Counted from the stretch's first letter, positions 1 to 8,320 are shown. The stretch: 64,000 nucleotides of DNA from Microbacterium proteolyticum (GCF_029639405.1 NZ_CP121274.1:1364001-1428000); one strand, 5' to 3'. Notes: generated by a model not told the origin, from the sequence alone. Made by a program: numbers and translations.

Positions 1-1197
1 GACGCCGTGCTGCTGCCGGGCCTCGTCGACTCGCACGTGCACCTCGACGAGCCCGGCCGCACCGAATGGGAGGGCTTCGCCACCGGCACCGCGGCCGCCG
101 CGGCCGGGGGAGTGACGACCGTCGTCGACATGCCGCTGAACAGCTCGCCGGTCACGACGACCCCTGCAGCTTTGGATGCCAAGCGCGCCGCCGCCGTCGG
201 AAAGCTCGCGGTCGACGTGGCCTATTGGGGAGGAGCCGTCCCCGAGAACCTCGGCTCGCTGCGCGCGCTGACGGATGCCGGTGTGGTGGGCGTGAAGTGC
301 TTCCTGTCGCCGAGCGGGATCGACGAGTTCGGACACCTGGATGCCGCGCAGCTCGAGGCCTGCCTCGCGGAACTCGCGGAGTTCGACGGGCTGCTGATCG
401 TGCACGCCGAAGACCCTGCGCATCTGCACGCCGACGGCGCCCTCGGCCCGCACTACGCCGATTTCGAGGCCAGCCGCCCGCCGATGAGCGAGCGCGCGGC
501 GATCCGTCGGGTGATCGAGGCGGCCCGCCGCACCGGAGCTCGTGCGCACATCGTGCACGTGTCCGACGGCGAGGCGCTGGACGACGTCCGTGCCGCGAAG
601 GCCGAGGGCGTGCGCTTGACCGTCGAGACGTGCCCGCACTACCTCACGCTGGACGCCGCCGAGGTACCCGACGGAGCCGCGGCGTTCAAGTGCTGCCCGC
701 CGATCCGCGGCGCCGCGAACCGCGACCTGCTGTGGGCAGGGGTGGTCGACGGCACCATCGACGCCATCGTCAGCGACCACTCGCCCGCGACGGTGGAGTT
801 GAAGTCCAACCCCGACTTCGGCCTGGCCTGGGGCGGGATCGCGGGGCTCCAGACCGGACTGTCGTCGGTCCATACCGCGGCGCGGGGGCGTGGCATCCCG
901 CTCGAAGATCTTCTGCCGCTCCTGACCACCGGACCCGCGCGCATCGCCGGACTCGCGGGCCTCGGCGTCATCGCCGCCGGCGCCCCGGCGCACCTGGTGG
1001 CGTTCGCTCCCGACGAGGAATTCACCGTGGATGCCACGGCCCTCGAGTACCGCAACCCCGTCTCGCCCTGGCACGGGCAGACGCTCGCCGGCGTCGTGCG
1101 CGAGACATGGCTGCGCGGCGAGTCGGTCTTCCGCCGCGGTGAATCGGTGACGCTCCGCTCGGGACGCGAGCTCGTGAACACGGTGGTCGAGGCGTGA
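1..1197 (+). CDS. allB: Allantoinase, 5' end cut by window
   Basis: This is the C-terminal part of a cyclic amidohydrolase that opens the allantoin ring to allantoate. The reading frame is open from base 1, so the true start and about 50 residues lie upstream. The fragment begins with the metal-binding signature PGLVDSHVHLDEPGR. It also has the lysine of GVKCFL (the carbamylated metal-bridging lysine in the family), HAEDP, HIVHVSD and the SDHSP aspartate motif. The stop codon overlaps the next start in a GTGA. Linkage to allantoate amidohydrolase and ureidoglycine aminotransferase favours allantoinase over dihydroorotase or hydantoinase, which are the alternatives by fold. Confidence 0.9.
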   Translation, partial: DAVLLPGLVDSHVHLDEPGRTEWEGFATGTAAAAAGGVTTVVDMPLNSSPVTTTPAALDAKRAAAVGKLAVDVAYWGGAVPENLGSLRALTDAGVVGVKCFLSPSGIDEFGHLDAAQLEACLAELAEFDGLLIVHAEDPAHLHADGALGPHYADFEASRPPMSERAAIRRVIEAARRTGARAHIVHVSDGEALDDVRAAKAEGVRLTVETCPHYLTLDAAEVPDGAAAFKCCPPIRGAANRDLLWAGVVDGTIDAIVSDHSPATVELKSNPDFGLAWGGIAGLQTGLSSVHTAARGRGIPLEDLLPLLTTGPARIAGLAGLGVIAAGAPAHLVAFAPDEEFTVDATALEYRNPVSPWHGQTLAGVVRETWLRGESVFRRGESVTLRSGRELVNTVVEA

Positions 1198-2330
1198 GCG
1201 CCGTCCCGATCCTGCAGCCCGGCGCGGGAGCGATCCCCGGCGACCACTACGTCCCGGCGACGTCCCGAACGGTGCTGTGGGGACGCCTCCCGTGCGCGGC
1301 CGATGCCGCGGTGCTCGAGATCGCGTCGGGCGAGACCGTCACGTTCGACACCGTGAGCCACGAGGGCATCCTCGACGACCAGGGCAAAGACCCGGCGGCG
1401 TTCTTCGCGGCGCACGGTGTTCCGCCCGAGCAGGTGCTGGACGACGCGATCGAGATCGCGGCATCCGTCGCCCGCGATGTGATGGCGGACGGTCCGCACG
1501 TCGTCGTCGGCCCCGTGCACGTGCGCGGTGCGCACCCGGGCGATCTGCTGAAGATCACGGTCGAGGCGCTCGCGCCGCGCGTGCCGTACGGCGTGATCTC
1601 GAACCGTCACGGCAAGGGCGCGCTCGTGGGCGAACTGCCGCGCGGAGAGCACAACGTCAGCGTGTTCGCGTCGGTCAGCGAGCGGGACGGCGTCCTGCAC
1701 GGCACGCTCCCCGTCGTCGAGGGCGGCGAGCCGGTGGTGGCGTTCCCGCTCGCGCCGTTCCTCGGGACCATGGGCGTCGCGGTCGCGGGGCACGAGCGCC
1801 CGCACTCGGTTCCGCCCGGAACCCACGGCGGCAACATCGACATCAACCTGCTCGTCGAGGGGACGACGCTGTTCCTCCCGGTGCAGGTCGAGGGGGCGCT
1901 CGCGTACGTCGGCGACCCCCACTTCGCGCAGGGAGACGGCGAGGTCGCGCTCACCGCGCTCGAGGCCTCGCTCCGGGCGACGCTGCGTTTCGAGGTGATC
2001 CCCGCGGATGCCGCCCGCGCAGCGTTCGGACACGTCACCGGCCCGCTCGTCCGGACGCCCGAGTACCTCGTGCCGACCGGTATGGACCCCGACCTGGATG
2101 CCGCGATGCGCGCCTGCGTCCGGGCGTCGCTGTCGTTGATCGGGGGCCGTTGGGGCATGGACGAGCACCTCGCGTACGCGTACCTCAGCGCCGCGACCGA
2201 CTTCGACATCTCGCAGGTCGTCGACATCGTGTCCGGCGTGCACGCCCGCATCCGCGAGGCGGACTTCGCCGGGGTGCCTGCGGTGGAGCCGGTCGCGCTG
2301 GACGGCGACGACGAGGGAGGCGCCGCATGA
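1194..2330 (+). CDS. Acetamidase/formamidase family protein
   Basis: A 378-residue protein of the FmdA/AmdA family, which hydrolyses small amides to acid and ammonia in the cytoplasm. The N-terminal region with GDHYVPATSRTVLWG, the internal KITVEAL stretch and the HGGNIDINLL segment are typical of the family. The GTG start at 1194 overlaps the allantoinase stop (GTGA), so the two genes are probably translationally coupled. Inference from context: the substrate may be a small amide arising in ureide breakdown, such as oxamate or formamide, rather than acetamide. The family call is firm; the substrate is not. Confidence 0.85.
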   Translation: MSAVPILQPGAGAIPGDHYVPATSRTVLWGRLPCAADAAVLEIASGETVTFDTVSHEGILDDQGKDPAAFFAAHGVPPEQVLDDAIEIAASVARDVMADGPHVVVGPVHVRGAHPGDLLKITVEALAPRVPYGVISNRHGKGALVGELPRGEHNVSVFASVSERDGVLHGTLPVVEGGEPVVAFPLAPFLGTMGVAVAGHERPHSVPPGTHGGNIDINLLVEGTTLFLPVQVEGALAYVGDPHFAQGDGEVALTALEASLRATLRFEVIPADAARAAFGHVTGPLVRTPEYLVPTGMDPDLDAAMRACVRASLSLIGGRWGMDEHLAYAYLSAATDFDISQVVDIVSGVHARIREADFAGVPAVEPVALDGDDEGGAA

Positions 2331-2509
2331 CCCCCGCGCTCGCCGCCGCCCTTGCTCGCGCCGAGGCCGCGGACGCCGCCGGCGCCGCCCCCGGCATCGT
2401 GCCGCGACGCGACGCCGATGATGGTTCAGTGTCCAAGACACGCCGCATGGCGCGGGCCGCACGCGGCGTGTCTTGGACACTCGATCGCGTCGGGGAGGAA
2501 GGGCGATGA
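2327..2509 (+). CDS. Small translationally coupled ORF containing a palindromic repeat
   Basis: A 60-codon ORF whose ATG overlaps the previous stop (ATGA at 2327) and whose own TGA overlaps the next ATG (ATGA at 2506). This is the usual sign of a translated operon member, and GGGAGG lies about 6 bases ahead of the start. The N-terminal 30 residues are Ala-rich; the C-terminal third is encoded by the inverted repeat at 2429-2480. By position it occupies the slot of the small AtzG/HpxX subunit (DUF4089) that precedes AtzE/HpxY-type amidases, but I cannot see convincing similarity to that family. It may be a remnant altered by the repeat. No function is assigned. Confidence 0.45.
   Translation: MTPALAAALARAEAADAAGAAPGIVPRRDADDGSVSKTRRMARAARGVSWTLDRVGEEGR
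2429..2480. repeat. REP-like palindromic element, family A copy 1
   Basis: Perfect 18-bp inverted repeat: left arm 2429-2446, 16-nt loop, right arm 2463-2480. The outer arm core GTGTCCAAGACACGC is itself a small palindrome (GTGTC-CAA-GACAC). A second copy lies at 47410-47460 with the same outer core but compensatory changes in the inner stem (CGC/GCG here, GGA/TCC there). The element lies inside a small coupled ORF. Confidence 0.85.
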
Positions 2510-4128
2510 CGGATGCCACTATCCCGGGCGACCTGCGTAACGCGTTCGACGCGTACGAGCGGGCGATCGTCGCGAACGACCTCGACGCGCTCGACGCGTT
2601 CTTCGCGCCGGGTGAGGACACGCTGCGCGGCGACGGCGGCGGCCTCCTCGTCGGACACGACGCGATCAGCGGGTTCCGGGCGCTCCGCGGCGGCGTTCCC
2701 CCACGAGAGATCGCCGAGGTGCACTACCGTCCGCTCGCCCGCGGCGGCGAGGCCGTGGCATCCGGATCCCCGGAGCAAAGCACCGACGGCGACATCGCGC
2801 TCCTCGTCTCGGTCTCGGCGTTCCGCGGTGGCGGGCGGGGGCTGCAGACGCAGGTGTGGCAGCGGATCGACGGGCGCTGGCTCATCGTCGCGGCGCACGT
2901 GACCCCGCGCACGCCCGCCCTCGACCGAACGATCTGGCGCAGCGTCGGCGACCCGTTCCAGCAGGGCGCGTGGGAGGGTCCGCTCGAGGGCCTCACCGTC
3001 GCCGTCAAGGATCTGTTCGCGATCGCGGGGTTCCGCATCGGCGCGGGCAACCCGACGTTCCTCGAGGAGGCCCGCCCTGAGAAGGTCACCGCCCCGGCCG
3101 TCGCCGATCTGCTCCGTGCCGGAGCGTCGCTCCGCGGCATCGCCCGCACCGATGAGTTCGCGTACTCGATCGCGGGCGACAACGTGCACTACGGAACTCC
3201 GCCGAACGGTGCCGTCGTGGGCGCCCTCCCCGGCGGCTCGTCCAGCGGACCGGCATCCGCCGTCGCCCTGGGCCACGCCGACATCGGTCTCGCGACCGAC
3301 ACGGCCGGGTCCATCCGCGTGCCCGCGTCGTACCAGGGCCTCTGGGGCCTCCGCACGACGCACGATCTCGTGCCCCGGCAGGGGATGCTGCCGCTCGCGC
3401 AGTCGTTCGACACGATCGGCTGGCTCACCCGCGACGGCGAGACCCTCCACCGCGTCGCCGACTGGTGCCTGAGCTACGACGGCTCGGCCTCCACCGAGAA
3501 CGTCTACGGCGCCTCCGGTGACGACCTCCCGTGGCGCTTCCTCGTGCCCGAGGAGATCCTCGACTGCGTCGAACCGGCGACCCGCGAAGCCTTCTCGCGG
3601 ATGCTCGCCGCGCTCGCGGCATCCGACGATCCGCCTCCGTTCCGCGCCGTGCATTCCGGAGACCTGGATGCCACCTTCACCGCGTTCCGTACGGTCCAGG
3701 GTGCCGAGGCCTGGCGCAACGACGGGGAGTGGCTGCGCGCGCACCCCGGGGCGGTGGGTCCGGCGGTCGCGGAGCGCTTCCGCGCCGCGTCGCAGATCAC
3801 CGCCGCCGAGGAAGCCGCCGCGCGCCTCGACCTCGAGTCGATCGCCGCGCACCTGGCCGAGCTCGTCGACGGTGCCGTGCTGATCTTCCCGACCGTTCCC
3901 GGCCCCGCGCCGCTCCGGACGGCGGACGTGGATGCCGTCCGCGCGGCGACCCTCCGCATGACCGCCCCCGCGGCGGCCGCGGGGCTCCCCGCGATCTCGG
4001 TGCCGCTGCTGACGGTCGCCGGCGCCCCCGTCGGCGTGTGCCTCGTGTCGCGCGCCGGCACCGACATCGCGCTCGTGCGTCTGGCCCGGCGCCTCGCGGC
4101 GCTGGTCGGGTCGGGGGCCGGCCGATGA
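2506..4128 (+). CDS. AtzH-like domain fused to AtzE/HpxY-type amidase
   Basis: A 540-residue fusion. Residues about 8-130 form a SnoaL/NTF2-like domain of the AtzH (DUF3225) type. Residues about 150-535 form an amidase-signature enzyme with Lys168, the Gly/Ser-rich GGSSSG (Ser245) and nucleophile Ser269 in DTAGS, with the family's usual Ser-Ser spacing of 24. The start ATG at 2506 has a strong GGAGGAAGG upstream, so longer in-frame starts are unlikely. AtzE with AtzG hydrolyses carboxybiuret, and Klebsiella HpxXYZ are linked to oxalurate use. Here oxalurate, the product of the downstream PucG, is the likely substrate by inference. AtzH and AtzE homologues are separate genes in the classical clusters. 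Confidence 0.85.
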   Translation: MTDATIPGDLRNAFDAYERAIVANDLDALDAFFAPGEDTLRGDGGGLLVGHDAISGFRALRGGVPPREIAEVHYRPLARGGEAVASGSPEQSTDGDIALLVSVSAFRGGGRGLQTQVWQRIDGRWLIVAAHVTPRTPALDRTIWRSVGDPFQQGAWEGPLEGLTVAVKDLFAIAGFRIGAGNPTFLEEARPEKVTAPAVADLLRAGASLRGIARTDEFAYSIAGDNVHYGTPPNGAVVGALPGGSSSGPASAVALGHADIGLATDTAGSIRVPASYQGLWGLRTTHDLVPRQGMLPLAQSFDTIGWLTRDGETLHRVADWCLSYDGSASTENVYGASGDDLPWRFLVPEEILDCVEPATREAFSRMLAALAASDDPPPFRAVHSGDLDATFTAFRTVQGAEAWRNDGEWLRAHPGAVGPAVAERFRAASQITAAEEAAARLDLESIAAHLAELVDGAVLIFPTVPGPAPLRTADVDAVRAATLRMTAPAAAAGLPAISVPLLTVAGAPVGVCLVSRAGTDIALVRLARRLAALVGSGAGR

Positions 4129-4140
4129 CCCGCGCCGTGT

Positions 4141-4226
4141 GTGCCGCGCTCCGGACAGAACGCCGCGACCCGCCTATCCCCAGCCACCCACAGCCTCGAA
4201 GGGCCCGAATCTCCGGAGCCCGGCAC
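4141..4226. repeat. Long-loop inverted repeat, family C copy 1
   Basis: Arms GTGCCGCGCTCCGGA (4141-4155) and TCCGGAGCCCGGCAC (4212-4226) pair at 14 of 15 positions across a 56-nt spacer, in the 145-bp gap between the amidase and the aminotransferase. The identical left arm recurs at 13851-13865 with a 57-nt spacer. It could form an RNA hairpin between the two operon halves. Confidence 0.5.
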
Positions 4227-4273
4227 GCCACCCCACGTATCCCCACGTCACACCCCCGCACCACGGAGCCAAG

Positions 4274-5503
4274 ATGACCCACCTCCCCGGCCCGATCGAC
4301 CCGCCCGCGCGTCTGCTGATGGGCCCCGGCCCCATCTCGGCGTACCCGAGCGTGCTGCGCGCGATGGGCGCCCCGCTCGTCGGCCAGTACGACCCGTTCA
4401 TGACCGCCACCATGAACGAAACGCAGGAGCTGTATCGCCAGGTCTGGGGCACCGAGAACGACGCAACCCTGCTCATCGACGGCACGAGCCGCGCCGGCAT
4501 CGAGGCGGCGATGGTCTCGCTCATCCGCCCCGGCGACCGCGTGCTCGTCCCGGTCTTCGGCCGCTTCGGCCACCTCCTCAAGGAGATCGCCGAGCGCGCG
4601 CTCGCCGAGGTCCACACGATCGAGGTGCCGTGGGGAGAGGTCTTCCCGGTCTCGACGATCCGCGAGGCGATCGAGCGGGTGAAGCCGCACCTCGTCGCGT
4701 GCGTGCAGGGCGACACGTCGACCACGATGCTGCAGCCGCTCGACGAGATCGGCGAGATCTGCCGCGCCCACGGCGCTTTGTTCTACACCGACGCCACGGC
4801 TTCGCTCGGCGGCAACCCGTTCGAGATGGATGCCTGGGGCCTGGATGCCGCGACGGCGGGCCTGCAGAAGTGCCTCGGCGGACCCTCGGGATCGGCGCCG
4901 ATCAGCCTGTCCGACCGTGCCGTCGAGGTCGTGCGGTCGCGGGCTCGGGTCGAGGCGGGGATCCGGGAGGAGGGGGATGCCGTGGCATCCGACTTCATCC
5001 GCTCGAATTACTTCGACCTGGCGATGATCCTGGACTACTGGGGTCCGCGGCGCCTGAACCACCACACCGAGGCGACCACGATGCTCTACGGCGCGCGGGA
5101 GTGCGCGCGCGTGCTGCTCCTCGAGGGACGGGATGCCGTGATCGCGCGGCACCAGCTGCACGGCGACGCGATGCTCGCCGGCGTCGAGGGCCTGGGGCTC
5201 ACCGTCTTCGGCGACGTCGCGCACAAGATGACGAACGTCGTGGCGGTGGAGATCCCGGAGGCCGTCGTCGGCGACGCTGTGCGCGCCGAGCTGCTGAACG
5301 ACTTCGGGATCGAGATCGGCACGTCGTTCGGTCCGCTGCACGGGCGCGTCTGGCGCATCGGCACGATGGGCTACAACGCCCGGAAGGACGCCGTGCTCAC
5401 GACCCTCGCCGCGCTCGAGACGGTGCTGCGCCGTCACGGCGCGGCGGTCAGCGCGGGCGGCGGAGTCGAGGCCGCGCAGGGCGTGTACGGGGCGGCCGGA
5501 TGA
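4274..5503 (+). CDS. pucG: (S)-ureidoglycine--glyoxylate aminotransferase
   Basis: A 409-residue class V PLP aminotransferase. It begins PPARLLMGPGPISAYPSVL, has the substrate-recognition GQYDPFM region, and carries the Schiff-base lysine at about 199 in LQKCLGGPSG. In Bacillus PucG this enzyme converts ureidoglycine plus glyoxylate to oxalurate and glycine. It sits directly between the oxalurate-type amidase and an allantoate amidohydrolase, which is the pathway order expected. The start is the ATG at 4274 preceded by GGAG; an in-frame extension upstream is Pro-rich and not credible. Alanine- or serine-glyoxylate aminotransferase is the alternative by fold alone. Confidence 0.88.
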   Translation: MTHLPGPIDPPARLLMGPGPISAYPSVLRAMGAPLVGQYDPFMTATMNETQELYRQVWGTENDATLLIDGTSRAGIEAAMVSLIRPGDRVLVPVFGRFGHLLKEIAERALAEVHTIEVPWGEVFPVSTIREAIERVKPHLVACVQGDTSTTMLQPLDEIGEICRAHGALFYTDATASLGGNPFEMDAWGLDAATAGLQKCLGGPSGSAPISLSDRAVEVVRSRARVEAGIREEGDAVASDFIRSNYFDLAMILDYWGPRRLNHHTEATTMLYGARECARVLLLEGRDAVIARHQLHGDAMLAGVEGLGLTVFGDVAHKMTNVVAVEIPEAVVGDAVRAELLNDFGIEIGTSFGPLHGRVWRIGTMGYNARKDAVLTTLAALETVLRRHGAAVSAGGGVEAAQGVYGAAG

Positions 5504-6777
5504 AGACGCGACTCCAGGTCGCGCCCGAGCGCATCGCGTCGGCCGCGCGCCGCGTGATGGGCCGCTGCGAGGAACTCGCCCGCGTCACCGCGACCCCCGG
5601 CAGCATCGAGCGCGTGTACCTGTCGCCCGAGCACGCGCGCGTGAACCGGCTCGCCGCCGAGTGGATGCGCGAACTCGGCATGTCGACCCGCCAGGACGCC
5701 GCCGGCAACCAGGTCGGCCGCCTCGCCCCCGCCGGCGCCCGCGACGCCCCGGCCCTGCTGATGGGGTCGCACCTCGACACGGTCCCGGATGCCGGACGCT
5801 TCGACGGCATCGTGGGTGTGCTGATGGCGCTCGAGGTGGTGCGGCTGGTGCGTCGCGTGGACGACGAGGGCATGGCATCCAGCCCGTTCCCGTTCGCGCT
5901 CGAGGTGATCGCGTTCTCGGACGAGGAGGGCACGCGTTTCGGCAAGGCGCTTCTCGGGTCGTCGGCCGTGGCCGGGCAGTGGGATCCGTCCTGGTGGGAT
6001 CTGACGGATGCCGACGGCTCGACGCTGCGGCAGGCGTTCCGCGAGTTCGGCCTCGACCCGGGCCGCGTCGGTGAGGCCGCACGCAGACCTGCGGAGCTGG
6101 TCGGGTACCTGGAGGCGCACATCGAGCAGGGTCCCGAGCTCGACCGGGCGGGGCTGCCGCTTGCGGCGGTGTCGTCGATCGCGTCGGCGCGGCGGTTCCA
6201 GCTCGTCGTCGAGGGCGAGGCCCGGCACGCCGGCGGAACACCGTACGACATGCGCCGCGACGCGCTGCTCGGGGCGAGCGAGGCGGCGCTCGCCGTGGAG
6301 CGGATCTGCCGCGCGGAGCACCACATCGTCGGCACGGTCGGACAGCTCGAGGCGTTCCCGGGGGCGGTGAACGTCGTGCCCGGCGAGGCGGTCTTCTCGC
6401 TCGACCTGCGCGGCGAGTTCGACGAGACCCGCGACCACACGTGGTCGGAGATCTCCGCGGAATTGGATGCCATCATGGGCCGCCGCGGCCTCCGCTGGCG
6501 GTCGCGCGAAGTGCACTCCGCGCCGGCGGTGTTCTGCGAGCCGTTGCTGCAGGACGTGGTGCGGGCAGGTATTGGGGGTGAGGCCCCGACCTTGTTCAGT
6601 CGCGCCGGTCACGACGCGATGGCGATCGGGGCCATCACCGGGGTGGGGATGCTGTTCCTCCGCAACCCCGACGGGATCAGTCACCACCCCGACGAGGCCG
6701 TCTCCGGCGCCGACGTCGCGGCGGGGATCCGGGCACTCGCCGAGGCGGTGCTGGGGCTGGGGGCGGAGCGGGGGTGA
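5500..6777 (+). CDS. allC: Allantoate amidohydrolase (M20, hydantoinase/carbamoylase family)
   Basis: A 425-residue zinc amidohydrolase that would release ureidoglycine, ammonia and CO2 from allantoate. Metal-ligand motifs are SHLDT (His91), RFDG (Asp102), SDEEG (about 142-143), AHIEQGP and the C-terminal SRAGHDA. The dimerisation-domain signature ARHAGGTPYDMRRD is present. The ATG at 5500 overlaps the PucG stop (ATGA), so the two are coupled. N-carbamoyl-amino-acid hydrolases share this fold, but the pathway context favours allantoate. The gene ends at a hairpin facing a convergent gene. Confidence 0.88.
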   Translation: MKTRLQVAPERIASAARRVMGRCEELARVTATPGSIERVYLSPEHARVNRLAAEWMRELGMSTRQDAAGNQVGRLAPAGARDAPALLMGSHLDTVPDAGRFDGIVGVLMALEVVRLVRRVDDEGMASSPFPFALEVIAFSDEEGTRFGKALLGSSAVAGQWDPSWWDLTDADGSTLRQAFREFGLDPGRVGEAARRPAELVGYLEAHIEQGPELDRAGLPLAAVSSIASARRFQLVVEGEARHAGGTPYDMRRDALLGASEAALAVERICRAEHHIVGTVGQLEAFPGAVNVVPGEAVFSLDLRGEFDETRDHTWSEISAELDAIMGRRGLRWRSREVHSAPAVFCEPLLQDVVRAGIGGEAPTLFSRAGHDAMAIGAITGVGMLFLRNPDGISHHPDEAVSGADVAAGIRALAEAVLGLGAERG

Positions 6778-6794
6778 CGCCCTCAGCCGCTGGC

Positions 6795-6822
6795 GTTGGG
6801 AGCGAACCATGTCGCTCTCAAC
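6795..6822. terminator. Hairpin between convergent genes
   Basis: Arms GTTGGGAGCGA (6795-6805) and TCGCTCTCAAC (6812-6822) pair at 10 of 11 positions plus a G-T wobble, with a 6-nt loop. The hairpin lies in the 50-bp gap where the ureide operon meets the convergent secreted-protein gene, so it probably works as a bidirectional terminator. No U-tract follows, as is common in actinobacteria. Confidence 0.6.
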
Positions 6823-6827
6823 TCTGA

Positions 6828-8168
6828 TCAGCAGGCCGGGGCGGTCGTGTAGGTAACCGTATTGTGCGTCGTTGTCGTGGAATCGTCGTAGTGCTGCGCG
6901 CTCGCCGTGAGTACGCCCGTGTCCACCGAGGTCCCGTTGACGGAGAGGTCTCCGTTGGGTGCAAGGAAGGCGAGGTGACCGACCGCTTTCGATCCTGAGG
7001 GCACGGTGAAGCTCCGGCGCACCGAACCGTTTGCGTCGTAGTAGTGGCCGCCCGACGCAGTCACGTAGGTCGTCGTGTTGTGCCAGGTCGCATCGTCATA
7101 TCGTTGAGCCGTCGCGCTGAGGACGCCGCTGTCAACCACAGTGCCGTTGAGGACGAGATCCCCGCTCGGCGTGATGAAGGCGAGGTAGCCGACGGCCTTC
7201 GAACCGGCGGGCACGTTGTTGTAACTCAGACGCACCGGGCCGTTCGCATCAAAATAATGCCCTCCCGACGCGTCGACATACGTGGCGGTGTTGTGCCAGG
7301 TGGTGTCGTCATAGCGATGAGCCGTCGCGCTCGTGACGCCCGTGGCGACGAGCGTCCCATTCTGGCGGAGGTCGCCGGTGGACGAGAGAAAGGCGAGGTA
7401 ACCGATTGCCTGGGAACCGGCCGGGACGTCGCTGAATGTCAGACGAACCGGACCATTTGCGTCGTAGTAGTGCGCGCCCGAGGCATCCACGTAGGTGGCC
7501 GTGTTGTGCCAGGCGCCTGTCGCGTCGTCGTACCTGTGGGCAGTTGCGCTCGTGACCCCGTTTGCCACAAGCCCTCCGTTCTGGCGCAGCTCACCGTTCG
7601 GCGCGAGAAATGCGAGATATCCCACCGCTGTCGCGCCTGCGGCTACGTCACTGAAGCTCTGCCGCAGTGGCTGACCCGGAGTCTGATTCCGGAGTGCGAA
7701 GGAATCGTAGTATCGCGCGGCCGACGAAGCCGGGACTGGCGCGATAACGCTCGCGCTTGAGCTAGTCGCGCCCAACGCAACTGCTGAGAGAGTTTGAGAT
7801 CCGCCCACCGCAGGCACATTGATCGACGGCAGCGACACCTTTCCGCTCCCATCACTCGCGCCGGTGTACGTTGCCGCTCCACCGCTGAACGTGTACCCCC
7901 CGCTCAGCGTCACGGTGACGCTCTGGCCGGCGGTCGGCACGCCGCCCACCGTGACGGTCACGTACGCGCCGGTGATCGTGCCGCAGGCGGTGCCGCTGTA
8001 CGACGCCTTGTCGAACGCGAGCGCCGTCACGCCCGACGCGGAGGCCATGGGTGCGATGGACGCCGCTGCGATGACGGGCACCGACCATGCGGCGCCGGTC
8101 AGGATCGTGCGGCGGGACGGAGCGGAGGTGCGGGACGAAGCTGCTGAGGTTTCGGGCTCGTGAGACAT
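6828..8168 (-). CDS. Secreted protein: Tat signal, Ig-like domain, four about 70-residue repeats
   Basis: A 446-residue protein of unknown function. Residues 18-45 form a signal sequence with a twin arginine (SRRTILTG, Arg19-Arg20) and an Ala-rich hydrophobic stretch ending ASASG. Residues about 46-140 are a Gly/Thr/Val-rich Ig-like domain. Residues about 153-440 hold four tandem units with recurring motifs GHYYDANG, VPAGSKAVGYLAFL, GDLxxNGT and SATAxRYDD. There is no sortase motif or membrane anchor at the C-terminus, so it is probably released or non-covalently bound to the wall. An AAAGG lies ahead of the ATG. A carbohydrate- or wall-binding role is possible but not shown. Confidence 0.75.
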   Translation of the reverse strand: MSHEPETSAASSRTSAPSRRTILTGAAWSVPVIAAASIAPMASASGVTALAFDKASYSGTACGTITGAYVTVTVGGVPTAGQSVTVTLSGGYTFSGGAATYTGASDGSGKVSLPSINVPAVGGSQTLSAVALGATSSSASVIAPVPASSAARYYDSFALRNQTPGQPLRQSFSDVAAGATAVGYLAFLAPNGELRQNGGLVANGVTSATAHRYDDATGAWHNTATYVDASGAHYYDANGPVRLTFSDVPAGSQAIGYLAFLSSTGDLRQNGTLVATGVTSATAHRYDDTTWHNTATYVDASGGHYFDANGPVRLSYNNVPAGSKAVGYLAFITPSGDLVLNGTVVDSGVLSATAQRYDDATWHNTTTYVTASGGHYYDANGSVRRSFTVPSGSKAVGHLAFLAPNGDLSVNGTSVDTGVLTASAQHYDDSTTTTHNTVTYTTAPAC

Positions 8169-8291
8169 AGGGATGCCTTTCGGGTTCGGGTCTCGTCAGC
8201 ATCCCGATGGCCCATCGCCGCGGCCAAGCGCGGGTTGTCCGTGGCGGCGAGGGTGACGACATGACCGCGCAGCTCGGCGACTCTAGGGCGA

Positions 8292-8320
8292 GCGCGCGAT
8301 TCACCGGGTGAATCGCGCGC
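8292..8320. promoter_or_regulatory. 29-bp palindrome, candidate operator
   Basis: Perfect 14-bp arms (GCGCGCGATTCACC and its complement) flank a single central base, in the 219-bp gap between divergent genes for the secreted repeat protein and the AraC-type regulator. Both genes start within 125 bp. With no gene reading into it, an operator is likelier than a terminator. The ATTCACC/GGTGAAT core is the most AT-rich part. Confidence 0.5.

Noticed and set aside
1247..1558. 103-codon minus-strand ORF with a Ser/Thr-rich product
   Set aside because: It lies wholly within the acetamidase-like gene and has no promoter, ribosome-binding site or family motif.
2185..3852. Long antisense frame opposite the amidase gene
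   Set aside because: It is Arg/Gly/Pro-rich shadow coding typical of high-GC DNA, with no recognisable motif and a real gene on the other strand.
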